A stretch of DNA of 64,000 bases from Periplaneta americana (taxonomy: Eukaryota; Arthropoda; Insecta; Blattodea; Blattidae): contig NW_027185566.1 in assembly GCF_040183065.1 (NCBI RefSeq), positions 434,001 through 498,000 on the forward strand, read 5' to 3'. Below the pieces are notes generated by a model. That model did no database searches. It was not told where the DNA came from and saw nothing but the letters and a program-made list of their open reading frames with translations. How positions within the stretch are numbered: position 1 is the first letter of the stretch; every line of letters starts with the position of its first letter. Both the position numbers and the translations under genes were made by a program. Shown here in pieces: positions 52,301 to 60,513 of the stretch.

Positions 52301-53080
52301 TTATCTTGGAGACTTAGATGAATCTTTTAAGATAGCTTCTTTTAGGATGTTTCTAATATACGCTAAATACTCACTATATTCTCTTTTTTTTACATAGAAA
52401 AGAACAACCATAATTAAAACAATGCATCCTATTAACGCAAAAAAAGCTCCAGAATTAAGAAATCTAATAATCAGTGTAATAAAATTTTTCAGATTCTCAT
52501 TAAACAGAAAATAATTCATAGAAATTCCAACAAGAATAAAAAGAAAGGATGTAATTTCGGCGATGAGTGTAAAATAAGAGATATATTGTATCTTATTAGA
52601 TCTCACAAAATAGTTTTTAAGCTCTTTTAAAATAGCCAATCCCATTAATGTTGGGTAAAGAGGTAACAGTTGAAAAATGAGAAAACTTAGAAAAACCTGA
52701 TAAAACCACCCCAAATACACCAAAAACAAAGGATGAAAAGAATGATAATATAATGTTGTTAGTTCCATGGCAGTACAAAAAAGGAGAATTAAAAACAAAT
52801 AGGCAAACAATTTACTGCTAGTGTGTTCTATCTCAAAACTAAAATGAAACTTTTTTATTTTGGTAGAACCCACGGGATAGTATGGCTGAGAAACCAAGAA
52901 ATTAAAAATAGGCAGGAAAATCCCATAAGAAATAGGAAAAAAATTGAAAATACTGAACAATTCCTTTTTTAAAGGGATATCTTCCGTCAAAGAAAGAAAC
53001 AAAACTTCCACAGCAGCAAAGACATACCCTACTAGAAAAAAACAAAAAAGTTTAATTATCAATTCATCTAACCACATCAT
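52301..53080 (-). CDS. Multi-pass membrane protein of unknown function
   Basis: 259 residues with about six helices (near 10-30, 50-65, 90-110, 115-150, 170-190, 210-230) and a short charged C-terminus (KKREYSEYLAYIRNILKEAILKDSSKSPR). The fold pattern HSFHPLFLVYLGWFYQVFLSFLIFQLLPLYPTLMGLAIL recalls the Yip1/YIPF-like membrane fold, but the match is weak. The ATG has no obvious ribosome binding site. It begins 36 bases downstream of the gyrB stop, so it may be read from the gyrB transcript. Confidence 0.55.
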   Translation of the reverse strand: MMWLDELIIKLFCFFLVGYVFAAVEVLFLSLTEDIPLKKELFSIFNFFPISYGIFLPIFNFLVSQPYYPVGSTKIKKFHFSFEIEHTSSKLFAYLFLILLFCTAMELTTLYYHSFHPLFLVYLGWFYQVFLSFLIFQLLPLYPTLMGLAILKELKNYFVRSNKIQYISYFTLIAEITSFLFILVGISMNYFLFNENLKNFITLIIRFLNSGAFFALIGCIVLIMVVLFYVKKREYSEYLAYIRNILKEAILKDSSKSPR

Positions 53081-53116
53081 GGAATGAATTTCGGAATTCG
53101 GTTATAGAAAACTTTA

Positions 53117-55093
53117 CTAAATTGTTAAATCTTCTAATTCCAGTGTTTTTGCATTTTCTTGTATAAAGAACCGACGTGCCTCGGTATCTTTACCCATAAG
53201 AGTGGTAAAAATTGTTTCAGCCGCCACAACATCCTCCAATTCCACTTTAATAATTTTACGAGTATTTGGATCCATTGTTGTATCCCAAAGTTCATCAGGA
53301 TCCATCTCCCCTAATCCTTTGTAACGGGAAACATCTGGTTTATTATTTGGAAATTCAGTAGCAATCACCTGATCCCGCTCTTCATCACTAAAGACATAAA
53401 ATTTCTTTTTAGAATGTTGTATCTTGTAGAGTGGAGGCATTGCAATATACAAATGACCATTTTTTATGAGATCTGGCATAAAACGGTAGAAAAAAGTAAG
53501 AAGTAATGAGATAATATGTCCACCATCCACATCAGCATCGGCCATAATCACAACTTTATGATATCTCAGTTTTTCCAAGTTGAAACTATCTCCAAATCCT
53601 GCTCCAATAGCCTGAATAAGAGGGAGTATAGTATCGCTCTCTAAGAGTTTATTGGCTTTTAAACTTCTTGCTTCCCCACCTCCTCCAATGAGTTTTTCTA
53701 CATTGGTGAGTTTTCCTCGTAGAGGTAAAATCGCTTGAAATTCCCGATTTCGTCCCTGTTTTGCACTTCCCCCAGCAGAATCTCCCTCAACAATAAATAA
53801 TTCACATTTAGTTGGGTCTTTCTCAGAAACATCTGCAAGTTTACCTGGTAAACCCAAATTGCTTTCCAAAATGGACTTTCGTTTAACAGATTCCCTCGCC
53901 TTTTTTGCAGCTTCTCTCCCTTTATAAGCTAAAAGGCAACGACTCAAAATAACCTTACCATCTTCTTTATTCACTTCAAAATAACGGTAGAGCTGTTCAT
54001 AAACTTCTTCTCTCACAAAAGTTTCAATATTGACATCTTTTTCTTCTGTTCCAGTCAGTTGATCTTTAGTTTGATTCTTGAAAAGAGGGTTCATTACTTT
54101 TAAATTTAAAACACCCGTCAAACCTTCTCTGACGTCCTCATTATTCAGACCATTAGGTGCTTCTTTTTCCATTTTGTAGTAGGCTATCATATCGTTCATA
54201 ATTTTCAAAAGCCCTTTTCTAAAGCCTGTTAAGTGTACTCCACCCTCATCATTGCGGATATTGTTGGCATAAGAAAAAAATAAATCATTGCTCGAATCTG
54301 TATACTGAAAAACAATTTCCAACTCTATTTTTTCACGACGAGAACGAACTATCAAGGGAGTTTTAGGAAAAACATCTTTATTTTTATTAAAATCACTAAT
54401 AAAACTCATCAGCCCATCATCAAATTTAAAACTGGCTGTTTTGAGATTTTCTTTGTTTCTCTCATCATAAAAATCAATCTTTAAACCTTGATTTAAAAAG
54501 GCAAGTTCTCTTAAACGAGAAATAATTCCATCGGCACTAATTTTTCCTTCAAACATATTATAGGAAGGTAAAAAAATTATCGTTGTACCTTGTTTTTCGG
54601 TTGGTCCTATTTTTTCCACTGGACCTGTAGGTAATCCCCTCTCATAGCGTTGTTTATAATGAAAGCCTTCTTTGTAAACATGGGCTTCACACCAATCAGA
54701 AAGTGCATTAACAACAGAAACCCCAACACCATGGAGTCCACCCGAAACTTTATAAGCAGAATTACCAAATTTTCCACCCGCATGAAGAGTGGTCATGATG
54801 AGTTCTAGAGCACTTACACCTTTTTTTTCATGTATATCCACTGGAATTCCACGACCGTTATCGGTAATTTCCACCGCATCTTGTCCATCTGGAGCATGAT
54901 AAATTCGTACTTGGATATGATCGCAATACCCAGCTACAGCTTCATCTAAAGAGTTGTCAATAACTTCGAATAAAAGTTTATGAAGTCCTTTTTGGTCTGT
55001 ATATCCAATATACATTCCTGGTCTTTTTCGTACAGCTTCCAACCCTTCTAAAACTTCTATATCTTTAGAAGTATACTTTTGCTCTTCACTCAT
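53117..55093 (-). CDS. gyrB: DNA gyrase subunit B
   Basis: 658 residues, normal for type II topoisomerase B subunits. The GHKL ATPase domain has VIDNSLDEAVAGYC, DNGRGIPVDIHEKKGVSALELIMTTLHAGGKF and the ATP-lid KVSGGLHGVGVSVVNALS. The transducer domain has the Q-K loop QTKDQLTGTE. The TOPRIM domain has LFIVEGDSAGGSAKQGRNREFQAILPLRGKLTNVEK, the metal site MADADVDGGHI and FYRFMPDLI. Gly replaces the usual Ser in DADVDGSHI. GGGAGAG precedes the ATG. The dciA-like gene is 9 bases upstream. gyrA is not in the window. Confidence 0.96.
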   Translation of the reverse strand: MSEEQKYTSKDIEVLEGLEAVRKRPGMYIGYTDQKGLHKLLFEVIDNSLDEAVAGYCDHIQVRIYHAPDGQDAVEITDNGRGIPVDIHEKKGVSALELIMTTLHAGGKFGNSAYKVSGGLHGVGVSVVNALSDWCEAHVYKEGFHYKQRYERGLPTGPVEKIGPTEKQGTTIIFLPSYNMFEGKISADGIISRLRELAFLNQGLKIDFYDERNKENLKTASFKFDDGLMSFISDFNKNKDVFPKTPLIVRSRREKIELEIVFQYTDSSNDLFFSYANNIRNDEGGVHLTGFRKGLLKIMNDMIAYYKMEKEAPNGLNNEDVREGLTGVLNLKVMNPLFKNQTKDQLTGTEEKDVNIETFVREEVYEQLYRYFEVNKEDGKVILSRCLLAYKGREAAKKARESVKRKSILESNLGLPGKLADVSEKDPTKCELFIVEGDSAGGSAKQGRNREFQAILPLRGKLTNVEKLIGGGGEARSLKANKLLESDTILPLIQAIGAGFGDSFNLEKLRYHKVVIMADADVDGGHIISLLLTFFYRFMPDLIKNGHLYIAMPPLYKIQHSKKKFYVFSDEERDQVIATEFPNNKPDVSRYKGLGEMDPDELWDTTMDPNTRKIIKVELEDVVAAETIFTTLMGKDTEARRFFIQENAKTLELEDLTI

Positions 55094-55102
55094 ATTCTCT
55101 CC

Positions 55103-55393
55103 CTAGTGGTTCGTATTCTCTACCTGTATATCTTTTAAAATTTCTTGTCCACAAAGTTGGTTAACCTGATTCAAAAGGCTCGTTTTTTTCATCATCAACT
55201 GAAAACTTTCCATAGAATTTTGAACCCTTAAGAGAAGCACGCCTTTATGAACCCCTAAAGCCAAAATATTTGCCAAGTGTTTATCTTGATTTTGTAATTC
55301 TAAAAAAACTTCCAAAGCCCTAATATCTAAAGCCTTACTTTGCAAACCATATTCTTTTTCAAAATCCCCTAAAAGATCTTGTATACTTTTCAT
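55103..55393 (-). CDS. dciA: DciA-like (DUF721) helicase-loader protein
   Basis: 96 residues from MKSIQDLLGDFEKEYGLQSKALDIRALEVFLELQ. The two-part pattern, an N-terminal helix block followed by a short alpha/beta unit (NILALGVHKGVLLLRVQNSMESFQLMMKKTSLLNQVNQLCGQEILKDIQVE), fits DUF721, named DciA in bacteria that lack DnaC, where it helps load DnaB. Position next to gyrB supports this: the family is commonly encoded in dnaA-dnaN-recF-dciA-gyrB strings. The start could instead be an upstream ATG at 55447, immediately after gltS, but that adds a hydrophobic stretch atypical for the family. Confidence 0.7.
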   Translation of the reverse strand: MKSIQDLLGDFEKEYGLQSKALDIRALEVFLELQNQDKHLANILALGVHKGVLLLRVQNSMESFQLMMKKTSLLNQVNQLCGQEILKDIQVENTNH

Positions 55394-55453
55394 ATCCAAT
55401 AAATATACAAATAAAACAAGGTTTATCCTAATTTTAGCATGAGCCATTATAAC

Positions 55454-56701
55454 CTAAGAGAAAATAGAAATAAAGATGGTAATAACTGCCGTATTACAAA
55501 AATCTAAAAATAGACTCGCAACCAACGGCAAAACAATATAAGCTTTCTCCGAAGGGGCATTAGCTTTAGTAAAAGCATCCATATTAGCCATAGCATTAGG
55601 AGTGGCACCTAAACCAAATCCACAATGACCTACAGCCATAACAGCCGCATCATAGTTACGTCCCATGACTCTAAAAGTTATCAAATAAGCATACAAAAAC
55701 ACGAGTAATGTTTGAGCCAATAAAATAATAATAACTGGTAGTGCTAAAGAATAAAGATCCCAAAGTTTTAAAGACATAAGAGCCATGGATAAAAAGATAG
55801 CTAATGAGATATTACCAATGGCTGACATTTCTGCCATATGGACATCTTTTTTTAACAGATCCATAATATTTCTGATAATGGCAGCTATTATCATAGGCAT
55901 TAAATACAAAGGCAAAGTAATACCCACTTTTTGGAGTAGAGGTGTAATCAAACCGCCTATCCCCATGGCAATAGCAATAAATAAAATCCCTATCAATAAG
56001 TTTTTTTCGACAAGATGACCTTCCTCACCATTAGGAGTTATTTTAAACAAAGATTTTAAGTGTTTCACAATATCCCTACTGAAAAAATTCTTCACATTTT
56101 CCATAGCAGTATGGCTTTCTTCTTTTTTAGACTCCAACTTAAATTGCTTCACTAATAATTTTCCTAATGGTCCACCAATAAGAGAACCTGCAATTAAACC
56201 ATAAGTGGATGCCGCCAATGCTATAGATAAAGCTCCTTGTGCTCCGTGATTTTCCAGTATGGGTGCAAAAGCAGCAGAGGTTCCATGTCCTCCTGACATA
56301 GGAATAGACCCTAGAGACATACCCCATATAGGAGATTGATGAAAAAGACTAGCAAGCCCCACAGCAATCAAATTTTGTAGTAACAACAAGCCAACAGCTA
56401 TCAATAAAAAAAATATTACCGCCTTACCGCCCTGTTTTAATAAAGCAGCACTAGCAGAGTATCCGATAGTTGTAAAGAACATAGTCATAAGTAGATCTCT
56501 TAAATCTGTGTCAAACTCCAACTGAAACCACCCCATAGAATGCCCAATAGCCGTAATAATAGAAAAAATGATTCCACCTATCACAGGAGCTGGAATAAAA
56601 AACCTTCTTAAAATTTCTACCTGAGACAAAATATATTTTCCACAAAGGTAAACTAACACTGCAATAAATAGTGTTTCAATCATATTTACATGAACATTCA
56701 T
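55454..56701 (-). CDS. gltS: Sodium/glutamate symporter GltS
   Basis: 415 residues with about eleven helices arranged as two inverted halves. Diagnostic elements are RRFFIPAPVIGGIIFS near residue 32, the re-entrant loop GSIPMSGGHGTSAAFAPIL, and AVGHCGFGLGATPNAMANMDA in the second half. It imports glutamate with sodium. The start has a weak GAGGTTGGG site. The dciA-like gene follows closely, so the two may share a transcript; there is no functional link known. Confidence 0.95.
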   Translation of the reverse strand: MNVHVNMIETLFIAVLVYLCGKYILSQVEILRRFFIPAPVIGGIIFSIITAIGHSMGWFQLEFDTDLRDLLMTMFFTTIGYSASAALLKQGGKAVIFFLLIAVGLLLLQNLIAVGLASLFHQSPIWGMSLGSIPMSGGHGTSAAFAPILENHGAQGALSIALAASTYGLIAGSLIGGPLGKLLVKQFKLESKKEESHTAMENVKNFFSRDIVKHLKSLFKITPNGEEGHLVEKNLLIGILFIAIAMGIGGLITPLLQKVGITLPLYLMPMIIAAIIRNIMDLLKKDVHMAEMSAIGNISLAIFLSMALMSLKLWDLYSLALPVIIILLAQTLLVFLYAYLITFRVMGRNYDAAVMAVGHCGFGLGATPNAMANMDAFTKANAPSEKAYIVLPLVASLFLDFCNTAVITIFISIFS

Positions 56702-57076
56702 AACCCAACCTCTTTGATAACCAACATAATATAGTAAACAACTATACGAAAATATTTTGATTCTACATACAAAAATCTCAGATTAAAAAAATGTACATTC
56801 ATATGCAACATAAATATTTTAAAATTACCTATTGGAAAAAAAAATTTTACAAAGAAATGATATTCTTGTTGATAGTAGTATATTTTATAACCATCATTTA
56901 TAAATGGTTGTTTCATTATTTTCTAATGAAGTAAAATGTAGAAATCCACAGTAGGATGCATATCAAAAATAACAAGAAAATTGGAAGCGGTAAAAAATTT
57001 TTATTGATTCGGCAATGCTTGTAATAACCATCTGATTGTAAACAGTAAATTTTGTTTTTGATTTTAAAAATTTTTG
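56702..57076. other. Divergent intergenic region
   Basis: The interval between the divergent gltS and hydroxyacid dehydrogenase genes is very AT-rich. A 72-residue minus-strand frame (56698-56916) ends on the gltS start as TTATGA but has Phe/Tyr-rich low complexity and no ribosome binding site, so I do not call it. Apart from the promoter and operator at its right end I see nothing definite. Confidence 0.6.
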
Positions 57077-57105
57077 TTGACTATAACAAAAAATATACTT
57101 ATGCT
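57077..57105 (+). promoter_or_regulatory. Candidate sigma-70 promoter of the hydroxyacid dehydrogenase gene
   Basis: TTGACT (57077-57082) and TATGCT (57100-57105) with an exact 17-base spacer. The predicted start lies just before an inverted repeat. Confidence 0.55.
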
Positions 57106-57119
57106 TATAAAATATTACA

Positions 57120-57135
57120 GTGTTAATTTTAACAC
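57120..57135. promoter_or_regulatory. Inverted-repeat candidate operator (Rex-like)
   Basis: GTGTTAA-TT-TTAACAC is a perfect 7-2-7 inverted repeat just downstream of the predicted transcription start and 13 bases before the ATG. The half-sites resemble those of the NADH-sensing repressor Rex (TTGTTAAnnnnTTAACAA), a known regulator of fermentative dehydrogenases, but the spacer is shorter than in the published consensus. Confidence 0.45.
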
Positions 57136-57148
57136 AAAAGGGGTATTT

Positions 57149-58084
57149 ATGAAAATCGGAATTATCGGTTTGGGGATGGTAGGAAAAGAAATCCTACTCA
57201 ACCTTTTCAGAAATGTTATGGCGGAGCATATCTATGTTTTAGACCTCAACCAAGACAGAGCAGAAAGTGAAATTATGGATCTACAAGATACCACTCCTTT
57301 TCACTTACACCACAGCTTTAACAAAGTATCTTTTACTAAAGATTACGCGCCATTAAAAAAATGCAACATTGTAATTATCAATGTAAGCATTCCAGAAAAA
57401 TTGACCAATGATCGTTTGGATGCTTTAAAAGATAATGCAAAACTTCTCACAGAGATCGCATCTCAGTTCAAAGGTTCTCCTGATCATATGAGATTTGTGG
57501 TCACCAGTAACCCTGTAGATTTAATGACTCAGGTCTTTATTAAAGCTTCTGGTGTTTCCGCTCATAAAGTCATTGGTACAGGTACTTATCTTGACACATC
57601 TAGACTACAATGGTATTTGTCACAACACTATGGTGTTGCGACAGGTAATATACAAACATTTGTGTTGGCAGAACATGGGAACAGTTCTATGATTGCTTGG
57701 AGTTTAACAAAAATTGCAGGGTTCTCTTTGGAGGATTACTCCAAAAACTTTGGAATACCTATGGTAGATAAAGTAAAAGCATTAGAATATGTTCACCAGA
57801 GAGCATTTGATATTGTTCATGGTAAAGGTTACACTGACCACGGAATTGGATGTTCTGTCTACAATATTGTGGCAAGTATTATCTCCGATGAAAGAAGAAT
57901 CTTACCCGTCAGTGCTATGATCTCCAATATGTATGGAATCAATGATATTGTTTTATCATTGCCTTGTATTATTGGGGCTAACGGCGTAGAAAAAGTGCTT
58001 TCAGTTCCTTTTTCTCCTGAAGAAGAAAAAGAATTTAACAAAAGTGCACAAATTCTTATTAACGCTTCTGCTACATTAAAATAA
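57149..58084 (+). CDS. L-lactate / L-2-hydroxyisocaproate dehydrogenase family protein
   Basis: 311 residues. NAD-binding is shown by KIGIIGLGMVGKEIL and an Asp after the second strand (YVLDLNQ, Asp32). VTSNPVDLMTQVF, GTGTYLDTSRLQ (substrate Arg152) and LAEHGNSSMIAWS (His176) form the active site. Where lactate dehydrogenases have Gln and malate dehydrogenases Arg in the specificity loop, this protein has Glu83 (IPEKLTNDR). The EHGNSxxxAWS and GKGYT elements are closest to L-2-hydroxyisocaproate dehydrogenases, so a bulkier 2-oxo acid than pyruvate is possible. GGGG precedes the ATG at 57149; a longer frame from 57074 lies within the promoter. Confidence 0.85.
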   Translation: MKIGIIGLGMVGKEILLNLFRNVMAEHIYVLDLNQDRAESEIMDLQDTTPFHLHHSFNKVSFTKDYAPLKKCNIVIINVSIPEKLTNDRLDALKDNAKLLTEIASQFKGSPDHMRFVVTSNPVDLMTQVFIKASGVSAHKVIGTGTYLDTSRLQWYLSQHYGVATGNIQTFVLAEHGNSSMIAWSLTKIAGFSLEDYSKNFGIPMVDKVKALEYVHQRAFDIVHGKGYTDHGIGCSVYNIVASIISDERRILPVSAMISNMYGINDIVLSLPCIIGANGVEKVLSVPFSPEEEKEFNKSAQILINASATLK

Positions 58085-58097
58085 ACAAAAAATTTCT

Positions 58098-58128
58098 ACC
58101 GAGAGTCTAAAGGCTCTCGGTTATTTTG
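58098..58128 (+). terminator. Rho-independent terminator after the dehydrogenase gene
   Basis: ACCGAGAG (58098-58105) pairs with CTCTCGGT (58114-58121) around an 8-base loop and is followed by a T-rich run. The rest of the gap up to fliO (58129-58387) shows no gene or clear site. Confidence 0.85.
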
Positions 58129-58387
58129 TCTTTTAGACTTTAAAGAACTCTGATGGTCAAGTTGCTTTTTATTATTGGCTTTTGACGCCGTTTTTTATGG
58201 TTTTATCTGCTCAAAATATTAGATACAGGGTATGAGCAAGACTATATCATATTTTCAATAATAGGTCCAACAAAAATCCATAAAATACTTAGTTATGTTA
58301 AGATTTTTTATATCCATTAGGTTAAAGCCAAAAAAACCTTTTTTTTACCTGAATTTATGTTAAATTTGTGTCTTGACAAGAGGAATT

Positions 58388-59170
58388 ATGAAATTTTTTT
58401 GGATATTTTTAATTACAACTTCCACTCTGGTTTTTGCTCAACAACCTAATACAAATATAGTAACATCCAGTAATGGTACTTCTACACCTGTTAAAAATAG
58501 TGTGTCGACACAGAGTCCCCCTCCAGTAGTCCCTAAACCAGTTGAAAAAAATACTTCTTCACCCAAGCCAACACAGCAGAAACAACCAATCAAAAAAGCA
58601 ACTGTTTCTCCTAAAGTAGAAACTCCACCTCAAGAATCCACACAGTCTGCTTCGTCCGATAATGATGGAGCTTTAAATAGTTATTTTCAGCAAGGTTCGG
58701 TTTCTGCTACTGATAATTCTACCCAGGAATCTACTCCAGAAATTCCAAGTGCTTGGGGACCCTTTTTCTTTTTAACATTTTTAGTTATTGTGGTTTACCT
58801 GATAGTCCGGTGGATTAAAAAGAAAGTCCAACAAATTAAAGTGAATAATAATCCCGTCGATTTTATTCGTACTTTGGCTAGCATACCAGTAACGGGGAAT
58901 GCGCAATTAGCCATAGTGGATATTGGTGGTAAATTTTTTCTTTTTGGCATCACCAACCATTCTATGGAAATGATTACAGAAATTACCGATTTAGATCTAA
59001 TCATGAAAATTCAGACGATACCAGCAACGGGGAATGCAAAATCATTTAAAGAAATCTTTTTTGAGCTTTTTGGCGCAAGAAATTCTCAAAAAATTTCTTC
59101 TCCTAAATCCGAAGAACAGTTGAAAAAATTTATTGAGAATCAAAAAAATAGAATTGGGAACATGAAATGA
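58388..59170 (+). CDS. fliO: Flagellar biosynthesis protein FliO
   Basis: 260 residues. A signal-like helix (FFWIFLITTSTLVFA) is followed by a long Ser/Thr/Pro/Gln/Lys-rich segment of about 100 residues. A membrane helix comes next (PFFFLTFLVIVVYLIVRWI), and then the cytoplasmic FliO domain with the beta strands NAQLAIVDIGGKFFLFGITNHSMEMITEI. FliO assists assembly of the FliP ring in the flagellar type III export gate. The start at 58390-region follows AAGAGGA; six codons upstream another in-frame start lacks it. The stop overlaps fliP as ATGA. Confidence 0.8.
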   Translation: MKFFWIFLITTSTLVFAQQPNTNIVTSSNGTSTPVKNSVSTQSPPPVVPKPVEKNTSSPKPTQQKQPIKKATVSPKVETPPQESTQSASSDNDGALNSYFQQGSVSATDNSTQESTPEIPSAWGPFFFLTFLVIVVYLIVRWIKKKVQQIKVNNNPVDFIRTLASIPVTGNAQLAIVDIGGKFFLFGITNHSMEMITEITDLDLIMKIQTIPATGNAKSFKEIFFELFGARNSQKISSPKSEEQLKKFIENQKNRIGNMK

Positions 59171-59961
59171 AAAAGATACATTCTACCCTAAAACATATTC
59201 CATTCTGGAGTATATTGGTTTTGTTGGTCCTTGTTCCTTCTTTGGATTCTTTTTCGCAAATTCCTTTCCCCAATGTTAACTTGGGGGTGTCTCAAGCTAC
59301 TACCCCAGCGCAAGTGGGGCTATCTTTGCAAGTTTTACTACTCATTGCCGTTTTAAGTTTAGCACCTTCTATTGTTATTATGATGACCTCTTTTGTTCGT
59401 TTAGCTATTGTTTTTTCCTTTGTAAGAACAGCTCTAGGAACCCAAAATATGCCTCCTACCCAGGTATTAATGGGCTTATCTTTATTTTTAACTCTGTTTA
59501 TTATGTCTCCTGTGTTGCACAAAATTTATGACGATGCTTGGAAACCCTATTCCAATAGTAAAAATCAACCCGTAACGACCTTTTATAACAATGCCGTCAA
59601 TCCACTTAGGGATTTTATGTTTAACCAACTAGAGCGTTCCAAAGAAAAAGGAATAAAAACCTTAGATACTTTCGTCCGTTTAGCAAAAATCCAAAATCGC
59701 CCAAAAAACCGTTCTGAAGTTCCTACTTATGTTTTGATTCCAGCCTTCATGACTAATGAAATTACCAAAGCTTTTGAGATGGGCGTGAATGTTTTTATTC
59801 CTTTTTTAATGATCGATCTCCTAGTTTCTAGTGTACTCATGGCTATGGGAATGGTCATGCTCCCTCCTGTTATGATTGCTCTACCTTTCAAAATTATTTT
59901 ATTTGTATTGATAGATGGATGGAATTTAGTTATTACCAGTGTAGTAAAAAGTTTTTACTAG
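59167..59961 (+). CDS. fliP: Flagellar biosynthesis protein FliP
   Basis: 264 residues. It has an N-terminal signal sequence, then LSLAPSIVIMMTSFVRLAIVFSFVRTALGTQNMPPTQVLMGLSLFLTLFIMSPV and the second half IPAFMTNEITKAFEMGVNVFIPFLMIDLLVSSVLMAMGMVMLPPVMIALPFKIILFVLIDGWNLV, both diagnostic for FliP/SctR export-gate proteins. Five copies form the gate with FliQ and FliR. It is translationally coupled to fliO through the ATGA overlap. The usual next genes fliQ and fliR do not follow. Confidence 0.96.
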   Translation: MKKIHSTLKHIPFWSILVLLVLVPSLDSFSQIPFPNVNLGVSQATTPAQVGLSLQVLLLIAVLSLAPSIVIMMTSFVRLAIVFSFVRTALGTQNMPPTQVLMGLSLFLTLFIMSPVLHKIYDDAWKPYSNSKNQPVTTFYNNAVNPLRDFMFNQLERSKEKGIKTLDTFVRLAKIQNRPKNRSEVPTYVLIPAFMTNEITKAFEMGVNVFIPFLMIDLLVSSVLMAMGMVMLPPVMIALPFKIILFVLIDGWNLVITSVVKSFY

Positions 59962-59970
59962 TATCTAATT

Positions 59971-60513
59971 ATGTTGGATCATCCGTTTACCAGTAGTTTG
60001 CCTCATTCCAATCCATTTTTCCCATCTCTTCCTACTCTTACTCAAAATTTATCAAAGGAAGAAGCAGAAAATCGTCTGTCCCCTCATTCTATTTTCTATA
60101 TTGAAAATCAAGAGCAAGTTCTTCTACAAAGTAGACCCAATCTTCCTCATACCGATTTTCTTATTGTATCCGCTCGTCATGAACCAGTATTTCAGGAATA
60201 TTGTTATTTTCTACTATTTACCTATCTTAAAAAACAAAGCCATCGTTATGGAATCTATTTCAATCCTAAAAATACTTCTATTCTGGAATTTAAATTAACT
60301 CTTTACTCCTATCCTCATCATCCCATCAAGGTCAAATTATGTCATTCACAAGAAAAATATATAGTTCAACAATTCTGTTTTGGGCACAGCAACTTTAATT
60401 TTTTTCTATCTTGGGAACAGTGCAAAAAGAACGGTTTAAAATTAGAGTTGGAATTTTTTACAGGACAACTTTATTCAGTAAAATTTCAATTTCAGAGTCT
60501 TTTATTAATCTAA
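59971..60513 (+). CDS. Hypothetical protein after fliP
   Basis: 180 residues, soluble, no signal peptide. The N-terminal third is Pro/Ser/Asn-rich (LPHSNPFFPSLPTLTQNLSKEEAENRLSPH). The rest is beta-rich (ILEFKLTLYSYPHHPIKVKLCHSQEKYIVQQFCF, LKLELEFFTGQLYSVKFQFQSLLLI). It begins 9 bases after fliP and is probably co-transcribed with it. Its final bases overlap the end of the convergent lptB by 9 bases. I do not recognise it; a flagellar export role is positional inference only. Confidence 0.55.
   Translation: MLDHPFTSSLPHSNPFFPSLPTLTQNLSKEEAENRLSPHSIFYIENQEQVLLQSRPNLPHTDFLIVSARHEPVFQEYCYFLLFTYLKKQSHRYGIYFNPKNTSILEFKLTLYSYPHHPIKVKLCHSQEKYIVQQFCFGHSNFNFFLSWEQCKKNGLKLELEFFTGQLYSVKFQFQSLLLI

Noticed and set aside
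49058-53080. Defence island with mobile-element borders
   Set aside because: I found no transposase, integrase, direct repeats or tRNA-attached duplication around the NACHT gene, so only the single gene and its neighbours are reported.
56698-56916. A 72-residue minus-strand frame ending on the gltS start
   Set aside because: Phe/Tyr-rich low complexity, no ribosome binding site and no recognisable motif; only its ATGA junction with gltS is suggestive.
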